The translations under genes were made by a program, and so were the position numbers. Below are positions 56,641 through 64,000 of a stretch of DNA of 64,000 nucleotides, in pieces. Location: NCBI GenBank assembly GCA_023389855.1, contig JAEWDZ010000004.1, positions 434,001 through 498,000 of the forward strand, read 5' to 3'. Position 1 is the first letter of the stretch, and every line of letters starts with the position of its first letter. A model generated the notes under the pieces. That model did no database searches, had not been told where the DNA came from, and saw only the letters and a list, made by a program, of their open reading frames with translations. This DNA is from Bacteroidota bacterium (lineage in GTDB: Bacteria; Bacteroidota; Bacteroidia; Bacteroidales; Porphyromonadaceae).

Positions 56641-59409
56641 ATGAAAAAAAAACTTTTTCTTTTCGATGCCTATGCGTTGATCTTCCGTTGGTATCACGCT
56701 TTTAAAAAAAGTCCCCGTATCAATTCATCGGGGATGAATGTCAATGCAGTATATGGATTTGTAAGTACTGTGCTGGACATTATCCACAACTATAAGCCCG
56801 ACTATATGGCCGTCGTATTCGACCCTCCTGGCGGTAACTTTCGAAAAGAAATCTATCCCGAATACAAAGCCAATAGGCAATCAACTCCCGAAGACATTAT
56901 CAAATCACTACCCATGATACAAGCCTTTTTGGAGAAGGCTGGTATTCCTAGTTTCATGGAGATGGGATACGAAGCCGATGATGTTATAGGCTCTATTGCA
57001 AAACAGAGCCCCGACTTAGAAGTATATATCGTTTCGGAAGACAAAGACTTAGGGCAACTCGTTTCAGAAGACTGTTTCTTGCTGAAACTGACCGATAAAG
57101 ATAACCCGAAATGGGATATAGAAAAGATTTGTGATAAGTTCAGAGTCCGTTTTCCTGCACAGTTGATCGATTTTTTAGCATTGGTAGGCGATAAAGTTGA
57201 TAATATCCCTGGATGCAAAGGTATAGGAGAAGGTAAGACCATTAAACTTCTACAGCAATACGACTCTATCGATGACATATACAGCAATATCGACAAAATC
57301 GAGGAGAAGTCAATAAAAAAAGATTTATCCAATGGACGGGAGGCAACCTTTCTTTCGAGAGATCTAGCTACTATACGTACAGATATACCTATCGCTACGG
57401 ACTTGGCCAAGATGGCCTATAAAGGAGACAATGAGGAAGATATCGTAAGCGCATTGCAGCAGTTGGAGTTTCCCTCTCTTATTGCTCGCTATTACAAAGC
57501 TTTTGCAAAGAAAAAAAGTACTAAACAAAAAGTTATCCCCAGGGGCCTATTTGACACAGAATTCACTTCTGACAATGATAACACAGCATCGGCAGACGCC
57601 TCGGATACATACGCTCATAATCCGGATCAATACCAACTCATAAAAAGCGAGGAAGAACGAGCCCATCTTTGGCAAAAAATAAAAGAATCGTCACTCGTGG
57701 CCTTTGACACTGAAACCGATGGACTCGACACTTTTTCCTGCGATATTGTAGGGCTATCCGTAGCCCTCGCACCCGGTGAAGCCTATTTCATGCTTTTGCC
57801 CGAGGATGCTAGCGAAGTGCAGCGTATTTTGCGCCCCTTGGACGAGATCATGCGCGATACCCGTATCTTGAAAGTAGCACAAAATGCAAAATATGATACC
57901 GAAGTCCTCGCAAAATACGGAGTTTCCTACCCACAGCCGCTATTCGATACACTTATCGCCCACTCTCTGCTGTATGGGGATCGACCACACAGTCTGGATG
58001 CCATAGCGAAGCAATTCCTTAACTATAACATGATGCTTTACAAGGAATTATCGGATAAAAAAGATTTTTCACTCCGTAAAGACGTACCCATAGAAAAACT
58101 TTGCTTCTATGCCTCCGAAGATGCCGATGTAACACTCCAAATTTATCCTCTTCTACAAGAAAAGATCACGGAAAACAACCAAGAAAAGCTTTTCCAGGAG
58201 GTAGAAATGCCGATGGTCGCAGTGCTTAAACGTATCGAAGAACGAGGTATAAAAGTCGACATCAATGTGCTAAAAACAGTCGGAAACGAGTTGGAATTAG
58301 AGATTGATCGATTAGGAGAGAAAATATACCAGCAAGCTGGTAAAAGATTTAATATCAACAGTCCATTACAAGTAGGCGATATCCTTTTCGATAAATTGGC
58401 TATCGACCCTAAAGCCAAAAAGACAAAAAGCGGGAGTTTCGCTACCAACGAAAAGATCTTGCAAAAATATGAAGCCCATTTCCCGATTGTAGCCGATATA
58501 CTCGAATACCGAGGAGCCAACAAGCTACTCAACACCTATGTGCGGGCACTTCCCACTTATGTCGCTACTGATGGCAAAATACATGCTAGTTTCAACCAAG
58601 CAGTGACAGTCACCGGACGACTTTCCAGCAGTTCACCTAATCTGCAAAATATCCCTATACGAAGCGATATCGGTGGTAAGATACGCGCCGCCTTTGTTCC
58701 TTGCGACAGTGAGCACACACTGCTAAGTGCAGACTACTCACAAATAGAACTCAGACTTTTGGCCCATATGAGTGCAGAGCCCAAAATGATCGATGCCTTT
58801 AAAAGAGGTGTCGACATTCACTTGGAAACAGCCGCACTTATCAATCAAATACCTCCCGAAAAAGTTACTCCCCAACAAAGGACCTTCGCTAAAACAGCCA
58901 ATTTTGGTATCATCTACGGAATCTCTCCCTTCGGCCTCAGCCAACGACTGAGAATACCCATAGGACAAGCAAAAGAAATCATCGACAAATACTTCGCAAG
59001 CTTTCCTGGCATAACCGACTTCATAGAAAAAATGATTGCTAAAGCCAGGGAGTGCGGCTATGCAGAAACCATGCTTGGACGTAGAAACTATCTGCCAGAT
59101 ATCAACAGTAAAAATAATACGGTACGCAGTTTTGCCGAACGCAGTGCCATCAATACACCGATTCAAGGAAGTGCGGCGGAATTGATAAAAATAGCGATGA
59201 TCCGAATAGACGAGCAGCTACGCCAAGAAAACATGAAAAGCCGTATGACCCTACAGGTACACGACGAACTACTATTTGATGCATATCTGCCCGAGTTAGA
59301 AGCGTTAAAAAGCATTGTTCGATACGAGATGGAAAATGCACTAGGGACACTGAGACTGCCCTTAGAAGTGAGTATGGGAACTGGAAACAATTGGCTTGTT
59401 GCGCACTAG
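56641..59409 (+). CDS. polA: DNA polymerase I
   Basis: A 922-residue DNA polymerase I for Okazaki fragment maturation and repair. The 5' nuclease domain (about 1-290) starts LFLFDAYALIFRWYHAF and has EADDVIGS. The 3'-5' exonuclease domain (about 330-520) keeps the first acidic pair in FDTETDGLD and ASEDADVTLQI, so proofreading is probably active. The polymerase domain has SADYSQIELRLLAHMS, FAKTANFGIIYGIS and QVHDELLFD. It lies 26 bases after mraY with no terminator or clear promoter between them, so it appears to have joined the cell-wall transcript. A terminator follows 86 bases after the stop. Confidence 0.97.
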   Translation: MKKKLFLFDAYALIFRWYHAFKKSPRINSSGMNVNAVYGFVSTVLDIIHNYKPDYMAVVFDPPGGNFRKEIYPEYKANRQSTPEDIIKSLPMIQAFLEKAGIPSFMEMGYEADDVIGSIAKQSPDLEVYIVSEDKDLGQLVSEDCFLLKLTDKDNPKWDIEKICDKFRVRFPAQLIDFLALVGDKVDNIPGCKGIGEGKTIKLLQQYDSIDDIYSNIDKIEEKSIKKDLSNGREATFLSRDLATIRTDIPIATDLAKMAYKGDNEEDIVSALQQLEFPSLIARYYKAFAKKKSTKQKVIPRGLFDTEFTSDNDNTASADASDTYAHNPDQYQLIKSEEERAHLWQKIKESSLVAFDTETDGLDTFSCDIVGLSVALAPGEAYFMLLPEDASEVQRILRPLDEIMRDTRILKVAQNAKYDTEVLAKYGVSYPQPLFDTLIAHSLLYGDRPHSLDAIAKQFLNYNMMLYKELSDKKDFSLRKDVPIEKLCFYASEDADVTLQIYPLLQEKITENNQEKLFQEVEMPMVAVLKRIEERGIKVDINVLKTVGNELELEIDRLGEKIYQQAGKRFNINSPLQVGDILFDKLAIDPKAKKTKSGSFATNEKILQKYEAHFPIVADILEYRGANKLLNTYVRALPTYVATDGKIHASFNQAVTVTGRLSSSSPNLQNIPIRSDIGGKIRAAFVPCDSEHTLLSADYSQIELRLLAHMSAEPKMIDAFKRGVDIHLETAALINQIPPEKVTPQQRTFAKTANFGIIYGISPFGLSQRLRIPIGQAKEIIDKYFASFPGITDFIEKMIAKARECGYAETMLGRRNYLPDINSKNNTVRSFAERSAINTPIQGSAAELIKIAMIRIDEQLRQENMKSRMTLQVHDELLFDAYLPELEALKSIVRYEMENALGTLRLPLEVSMGTGNNWLVAH

Positions 59410-59495
59410 TACTATACTAAACGCTGCTCACTTCACGGAGAAACTGTGTAATGTCGGGGCAGTTTAACCCTACAAATGAGGGTAACAACTTCTTT

Positions 59496-59548
59496 ATTCC
59501 CCTTTTGCAATGAAAGCTAGTTTTCTGTAAGAGGGGAATCTTTTTATT
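59496..59548 (+). terminator. Terminator of the rsmH-polA operon
   Basis: A 14-position stem (59496-59509 with 59526-59539, two G-T pairs) with a 16-base loop is followed by CTTTTTATT. Confidence 0.85.
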
Positions 59549-59596
59549 GAGTACGATTTTTTCGATTAGCACTCCGGCTACATCATGGCGGAGTAC

Positions 59597-59667
59597 GATC
59601 CAATTTTTGAGCAGTCCGAATCCATTCCTTTGCCATTCATGATCCAAATTCTGAGCAATCCGAATTT
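59597..59667 (+). repeat. Imperfect direct repeat downstream of polA
   Basis: GATCCAAxTTxTGAGCAxTCCGAAT occurs at 59597 and again at 59641, a 44-base period. Function unknown. Confidence 0.7.
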
Positions 59668-60068
59668 AATAAAATGCCCTTCTCTTATCAATGAATGTCA
59701 TTGCACACGGATATTGATGGAGGCAACTGTCCAATCTCTATTGACCACTATTCCCAATAGGGGCGAAAATAAGTAATTGGGAAAAAAATGAGAAAACTAA
59801 GAAGAAGTCTCTATTATACGTAGGAGAGATGAAAATCGCTTAGGCGCAGAGGTGTTATAAAAGAAGGAGAAGACGAGACTTAGTATAGCAGAGAAAAGCA
59901 AAGCGGATGTAGTGGCAGTAGGATTTTCGTTTGTATTATACTAAAAAGAGCATCCCCATCGAGGAGTACTTAATCACACCTTTATCAAATAGGGTACAGT
60001 ATATATGAGGATAAACATAGAATTGCCCATCTCAGCAGCTGAAACAAAATAAAAAATGACCCGCATAC

Positions 60069-60106
60069 AAAAAAAATGTCGAAGCCTCTAAGAAGAGACT
60101 TCGACA
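60069..60106 (-). terminator. Terminator of the V/A-ATPase operon
   Basis: A 13-position stem (60077-60089 with 60094-60106, one mismatch) with a 4-base loop is followed on the minus strand by eight T. It starts 27 bases after the stop of the K subunit gene. Confidence 0.94.
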
Positions 60107-60132
60107 GATAGATATTAATGAAGAACTGCCAA

Positions 60133-60615
60133 TTATGCCATTCCTACAAGAGCAGGAACTGCGCCAGTAGTAAGAATAACTACGAGGAGCGCAAGAATAG
60201 CATAAAGCTCAGGGAACACGGCCATCACCATGGTAGCACCAAACACGTTGTCACCACCACCGATGGTTTTGATACCATTAGCACATACTTTCGCTTGGTA
60301 GAGAGCAGAGAAAAAGCCAACAAAACCAAGTGCTACACCAACACCAAAGATAGCCCATGCAGCTGTCATATTAAGGAGAGATGCAGCCATAAGCTTCTTC
60401 ACGAGATTCAAAGTCAAGAAGAACCCAACGAAGCCGTAAAGACCCTGTGTACTGGGAAGAGCGCTAAGCACGATATAGCTACCCAGACCTTCACTGTTCT
60501 TTTTCATGGCGCCTACAGTGGATTGACCACAAATAGATACTGCGATAGCAGAACCGATGCCAGTAAGACCTACCATAATGGCAATACCCAGATAGGTGAG
60601 AATTTGTTCAATCAT
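60133..60615 (-). CDS. ntpK: V/A-type ATPase subunit K (rotor ring proteolipid)
   Basis: A 160-residue double-hairpin proteolipid with four membrane helices that forms the rotor ring. The ion-carrying glutamate is Glu136 (FPELYAILAL). The residues that ligate sodium in Enterococcus hirae NtpK have counterparts here: Leu53, Thr56 and Gln57 in LPSTQGLYGF, Gln107 in LYQAKVCANG, and Glu136. This indicates a Na+-translocating enzyme, though confirmation would need biochemistry. The second half lacks nothing visible. It follows subunit I by 44 bases and ends the operon. Confidence 0.95.
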   Translation of the reverse strand: MIEQILTYLGIAIMVGLTGIGSAIAVSICGQSTVGAMKKNSEGLGSYIVLSALPSTQGLYGFVGFFLTLNLVKKLMAASLLNMTAAWAIFGVGVALGFVGFFSALYQAKVCANGIKTIGGGDNVFGATMVMAVFPELYAILALLVVILTTGAVPALVGMA

Positions 60616-60659
60616 ACTTTTGTTGAATACGTTAGAGGTTATTATTTTTTTATTTTTTT

Positions 60660-62480
60660 CTATTGAAGAGGATTATAGGTACGTCCACCACCCTCGAACT
60701 CTGCGTTTTTATAGAACTCCACAAAGGTCAAACGTAAGGGGTGAACAAAAGAGCCCACCATACATAGGGCAAAGTTTAGTCCATGACCAAAGAGCAAAAT
60801 AAGGGTCATAACAAGGAAGTTGATCCCAATAGGTAAGCCTTCAGAAACGGATACTGCTAATGAGTTGAATACGCCTCCTAAGATACCACCAGTAAGCCCG
60901 ATCGCAAAAAGACGAATATACGATAGAGCATCGCCAAGTAAACCTGAAGCGGCATTATAGGTATTCCATATACCAGCACCTATATTGACGAAGATATTCT
61001 TTCCAGGCGTATTGTATAGCAAGGTTACGACGAAGGCAAAACCTGCTATTCCCAACAAGATATTGGTTACAATAGAAGGAATCGTCTTCACTACCATTGG
61101 CAATGCCAGCCCTAAAATACCCGCCAAAAAGACAATACCCCAAGCCAGTGTTGCAATAGCAAATTTAAAGCCTTTCTGCTTGGTCGTCTTGTATGCAGCG
61201 ACAAATTTCCCAAAGATAATCTGAACGATACCTATGGCTACCGCCGTATACATAAGGTTATTCTGATTGAGGAAGTAGTCTTCGCGAACGCTTCCCAGCA
61301 ATGAGCCATCATTAGCCCACGGCATCACCATACCGAAGACTGTACCCATCAAAGAGCCTACGACAGCAGTCGCTCCACCGAGCCACTGCATAAGAGAGGC
61401 TACATCACGCTCGCTTTGCGACTTGATCTTCAGTTTCGCTAAGGTCGCCCCTAAGAAAAGCAGCAAACCATAACCTCCGTCACCGAAGCACATTGCAAAA
61501 AAGAGCATGTAGAAAGGTGCAAACAAGGCCGTAATGTCAATCTCTCCATAATTGGGCAAAGAATACATCTTCGTGATCATCTCAAAGAGACGAGCGAATG
61601 CATTATTACGCAATTTTATAGGGACACGATCTTCTTGTGTTATCGCTAATTTCTCAAAGTATATAGGCTCTTCTGCCATAGCTTGCTCCATCTGAAGAGC
61701 GTCCTCGGCAGGTACCCATCCTTCGACTACTTTCAGCGTACTGTCAGCTTCGTCGCTAGCTTGCAAGAGTGCATTTGTAAAGGCATAATTTCGATCGAGC
61801 AGAGCGATATAGCCAGTCAATTCGCCCAAATGATTGTTGGCAAAATCAACTATTTTTTTCTGAGTGGCATCTAACTCCACTTGTACCGTCTCTACTTTTT
61901 CGGCCAATTCATCCAAAGTCTGAGTAGGCCATTTTACATGCTCTGCCTCAATACCTCCATGCGGATCACCAACGACTACAAAGTAGTGATGACCTCGCTG
62001 AGAATTAATGATGACCGCATCGTAAAGTTTCTCCCATTCGGGATTATATGCATTGTAGGGAGATACATAGAAATGAATAGGATAGCCATTCTTTTTCAGG
62101 AGAGCCAACTTATCCAGATCATACTCACCCCAAATCTGCCAATAATCTAAGTCGCGCTTTGCGGCTTCGACCTGATTCTTTAGTGTAGCCTCCCAAGATA
62201 GGAGTTCCTCTATTGCATGCTGTTGTTCTTCCCCTGCCTGCAATGAATCAGGGACGGATTCTATTATTTTGGGGGCATCTTTGTCTCGACGCCCTTTGAG
62301 TAAACGATAAAGATTGGTAATCTCTTTTTTCTTTTCGAGCAGAGATTGCAACTCTTCTATCTTCCTTGTATCTTTAGATTCCTTAATATGGACAACACCG
62401 AGCTTACGGAGCCTTTTTAGGAAGTCATGATACTCCCTATGGTAGACCATAAAAAGGTATTTATTCATTTTTACTATCAT
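60660..62480 (-). CDS. ntpI: V/A-type ATPase subunit I (stator a-type subunit)
   Basis: A 606-residue subunit homologous to eukaryotic V-ATPase subunit a. The N-terminal cytoplasmic half (about 1-320) has the coiled coils that hold the peripheral stalks; the C-terminal half has about seven membrane helices. The essential arginine of the ion path lies in DALSYIRLFAIGLTGG. The start at the ATG ending at 62480 overlaps the stop of subunit D by 4 bases (ATGA), which supports it over the in-frame TTG six bases upstream. It lies between subunits D and K, in the usual Bacteroidota order. Confidence 0.94.
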   Translation of the reverse strand: MIVKMNKYLFMVYHREYHDFLKRLRKLGVVHIKESKDTRKIEELQSLLEKKKEITNLYRLLKGRRDKDAPKIIESVPDSLQAGEEQQHAIEELLSWEATLKNQVEAAKRDLDYWQIWGEYDLDKLALLKKNGYPIHFYVSPYNAYNPEWEKLYDAVIINSQRGHHYFVVVGDPHGGIEAEHVKWPTQTLDELAEKVETVQVELDATQKKIVDFANNHLGELTGYIALLDRNYAFTNALLQASDEADSTLKVVEGWVPAEDALQMEQAMAEEPIYFEKLAITQEDRVPIKLRNNAFARLFEMITKMYSLPNYGEIDITALFAPFYMLFFAMCFGDGGYGLLLFLGATLAKLKIKSQSERDVASLMQWLGGATAVVGSLMGTVFGMVMPWANDGSLLGSVREDYFLNQNNLMYTAVAIGIVQIIFGKFVAAYKTTKQKGFKFAIATLAWGIVFLAGILGLALPMVVKTIPSIVTNILLGIAGFAFVVTLLYNTPGKNIFVNIGAGIWNTYNAASGLLGDALSYIRLFAIGLTGGILGGVFNSLAVSVSEGLPIGINFLVMTLILLFGHGLNFALCMVGSFVHPLRLTFVEFYKNAEFEGGGRTYNPLQ

Positions 62481-63097
62481 AGGCAATCCAACTCTTTATT
62501 TTTTTGCTCACGCAACTCGATATTGGCACGCATGATCTTTTGCGATGATTTAGAAAGACTCTCTTCATCTTCAATGTATCGCTTTATCTTACGGATAGCA
62601 TCGCGGTATCCAGGTATTTGGACCTTTTCGAAGAGGTTTACTTTCTGCGTCGTCTTGCGTCTTGCGTGCTCGAGAAATTCTAATTTAAGACCTAAAAACT
62701 CAGCCTCAATACCGGTGGTAGCAAGTACTTTGAGCAAGTCTAATCCTTCGGAGAACCATGAAGGTGAATTGAAAAGACTGAATGGTTTGACACTGAAATC
62801 AATCCCATCGAGCACAGGAACGAGTACCCCAGCGATTTTTTTTGTCGATAGATGTACATCCTTTACACTAATAAGCGACGTATCAAATTCGTTCCATAAG
62901 CCTACCATATAATGCAGACTTTTTATTCCTTCCTCCAGTTTTTCCTCCAAGGCTTCTACTTCTCGTTTCGTTTTCTTCACCTCCAAGCGCAAAGCACTCT
63001 CCTTGCTTTTGATCGTAGGCAAGGTACGCTCACGCATCTTCAGCTGTTTCTCCTGCTGTTGAAGGGAAGTTTTGTTATACTGAAACTTAATAGCCAT
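62477..63097 (-). CDS. ntpD: V/A-type ATPase subunit D (central stalk)
   Basis: A 206-residue subunit predicted to be almost wholly helical, with long N- and C-terminal coiled coils (about 1-70 and 150-206) that turn inside the A3B3 head and couple it to the rotor ring. The N-terminal pattern IKFQYNKTSLQQQEKQL and the C-terminal KVNLFEKVQIPGYRDAIRKIKRYIEDEE are typical of the D family. It starts 22 bases after subunit B and overlaps subunit I by 4 bases. Confidence 0.93.
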   Translation of the reverse strand: MAIKFQYNKTSLQQQEKQLKMRERTLPTIKSKESALRLEVKKTKREVEALEEKLEEGIKSLHYMVGLWNEFDTSLISVKDVHLSTKKIAGVLVPVLDGIDFSVKPFSLFNSPSWFSEGLDLLKVLATTGIEAEFLGLKLEFLEHARRKTTQKVNLFEKVQIPGYRDAIRKIKRYIEDEESLSKSSQKIMRANIELREQKNKELDCL

Positions 63098-63119
63098 TGA
63101 AGTAGTATCTCCTTAATTA

Positions 63120-64000
63120 TTAATTTTGAGGGGCCTTGTCGCCTTTCCAGAATTTCTCTACTAAAGATTGCTTGATATTTACTTCTGTAGGCGTAAAGTG
63201 CTTAGCAAAAAGTTCCCAAGCGATATCGAGCATATTATCGATTTCTACATTTACGTCGATAGCCAATAGCTTACGAGAATAGTCTTCAGCAAAATCCAAA
63301 GAACGACGGTCGTAATCGGTAAGATCGAAACCATTCTCCAATTTGGTTTGTGCGTTGGCCGCATCTGAGTACAAACGTACAGCAGCATTCATCACTTGAG
63401 GATGATCTTCACGAGTCTTTTTACCGATAACAAGCTGTTTCAAACGGGACAACGAACGGAAGGGGTCTATAATAACTTTACCCACATTAGCATCACGACG
63501 CAAATAGAGCTGACCTTCCGTGATATACCCTGTATTATCGGGTACGGCATGGGTAATATCACCACCAGAAAGGGTCGTCACAGCGATAATCGTAATGGAG
63601 CCTCCAGCAGGGAATTGAACCGCCTTTTCATAGATTTTTGCAAGGTCTGAATATAGCGACCCGGGCATGGAGTCCTTAGAGGGGATCTGATCCATACGGT
63701 TAGACACAATAGCCAATGCATCGGAGTAGTTGGTCATATCGGTCAAGAGCACGAGGACCTTTTCATTTTTTTCTACTGCGAAGTATTCAGCAGCAGTAAG
63801 CGCCATATCGGGGATCAAGAGACGCTCTACAGAAGGGTCTTCGGTCGTATTGATAAAGCTAATAATACGGTCTAGAGCTCCTGCGTTACTAAATGTATTC
63901 TTGAAGAAGAGATAGTCGTCGTTGGTCATACCCATCCCTCCCAAGATAATCTTGTCACTCTTTGCTCGCATGGCCACCATAGCCATAACTTCATTGAAAG
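63120..64000 (-). CDS. ntpB: V/A-type ATPase subunit B, C-terminal part (5' end outside window)
   Basis: Only about 293 codons of the roughly 440-residue B subunit are in the window; the frame is open to the edge. B subunits alternate with catalytic A subunits in the head but do not hydrolyse ATP themselves. LLIPDMALTAAEYFAVEKNEKVLVLLTDMTNYSDAL and NRMDQIPSKDSMPGSLYSDLAKIYEKA are highly conserved in the family, and GSITIIAVTTLSGGDITHAVPDNTGYITEGQLYL follows. The gene order B-D-I-K on this strand is standard for Bacteroidota; A and E should lie just outside. Confidence 0.95.
   Translation of the reverse strand, partial: FNEVMAMVAMRAKSDKIILGGMGMTNDDYLFFKNTFSNAGALDRIISFINTTEDPSVERLLIPDMALTAAEYFAVEKNEKVLVLLTDMTNYSDALAIVSNRMDQIPSKDSMPGSLYSDLAKIYEKAVQFPAGGSITIIAVTTLSGGDITHAVPDNTGYITEGQLYLRRDANVGKVIIDPFRSLSRLKQLVIGKKTREDHPQVMNAAVRLYSDAANAQTKLENGFDLTDYDRRSLDFAEDYSRKLLAIDVNVEIDNMLDIAWELFAKHFTPTEVNIKQSLVEKFWKGDKAPQN

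Larger units (their letters stand above)
59410..60068. other. Gene-poor region between polA and the ATPase operon
   Basis: Besides the polA terminator it holds an imperfect 27-base direct repeat (59597-59623 and 59641-59667). A 63-codon frame at 59585-59776 spans the repeat but shows no protein features. The rest is AT-rich. Confidence 0.55.

Noticed and set aside
59585..59776. 63-codon frame downstream of polA
   Set aside because: Lies across a direct repeat after the terminator and has no promoter or domain pattern.

Overview
The window is about 64 kb of a Bacteroidota chromosome, most likely an anaerobic Porphyromonas-like organism (order Bacteroidales). The evidence is the gene set and the promoters. 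Present are a secreted protein with a type IX secretion (T9SS) C-terminal signal, a cleaved-adhesin domain of the kind found in gingipains and haemagglutinins, a TamB plus lipoprotein-TamA (TamL) pair, tryptophanase, the citrulline hydrolase CtlX, Rnf, a V/A-type ATPase, and the family-specific long forms of LptF/G, MraY and SecA. Start codons mostly lack Shine-Dalgarno sequences. Five promoters fit the Bacteroidota consensus TTG, 20 bases, TAnnTTTG. No phage, insertion sequence, CRISPR array or rRNA was seen.

Layout. 1-2346 (+): end of an rnf operon (rnfD partial, rnfG, rnfE, rnfA) with a strong terminator. 2690-9234: the most variable part. It has an unrecognised lipoprotein, a broken SpeB-propeptide-like lipoprotein gene whose signal peptide is coded by 16 tandem TTA codons, about 0.9 kb of AT-rich non-coding DNA, a mosaic T9SS leucine-rich-repeat protein, and an NlpE-like lipoprotein. 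9615-19050 (+): tamB, tamL, a DUF3575 protein and an OmpA/DUF3868-like protein. 19544-23604 (-): lptF/G-like permease, ribBA and an exported protein. 24019-24092 (-): tRNA-Arg(UCU). 24685-28503 (+): rocD, ctlX, pruA. 28711-36773 (+): grpE, dnaJ, DUF4105, secA, yicC, gmk. 36985-44736 (-): nhaD, an EEP-family phosphohydrolase, DUF4296, lspA, ileS. 45027-49527 (-): tnaA, ahpF, ahpC. 49743-59409 (+): rsmH, ftsL-like, ftsI, murE, mraY, polA. 60133-64000 (-): V/A-ATPase subunits K, I, D and partial B.

How the genes work together. Rnf (electron transfer coupled to ion export), NhaD (Na+/H+ antiport) and a V/A-ATPase whose K subunit keeps the full set of sodium ligands suggest a sodium-based energy economy. 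CtlX, RocD and PruA form a complete route from citrulline through ornithine and pyrroline-5-carboxylate to glutamate, and TnaA adds tryptophan breakdown, as expected of an amino-acid fermenter. TamB and TamL, LptF/G, LspA, SecA and the OmpA-like protein build the envelope. The division/cell-wall cluster runs from rsmH to mraY, and polA stands where murD would normally follow.

No wholly new system is evident. The parts most worth a second look are the broken propeptide gene with its leucine-codon microsatellite, the mosaic T9SS protein, the perfect hairpin between ahpC and ahpF, the sodium-ligand K subunit, and the repeat-bearing FtsL-like protein.
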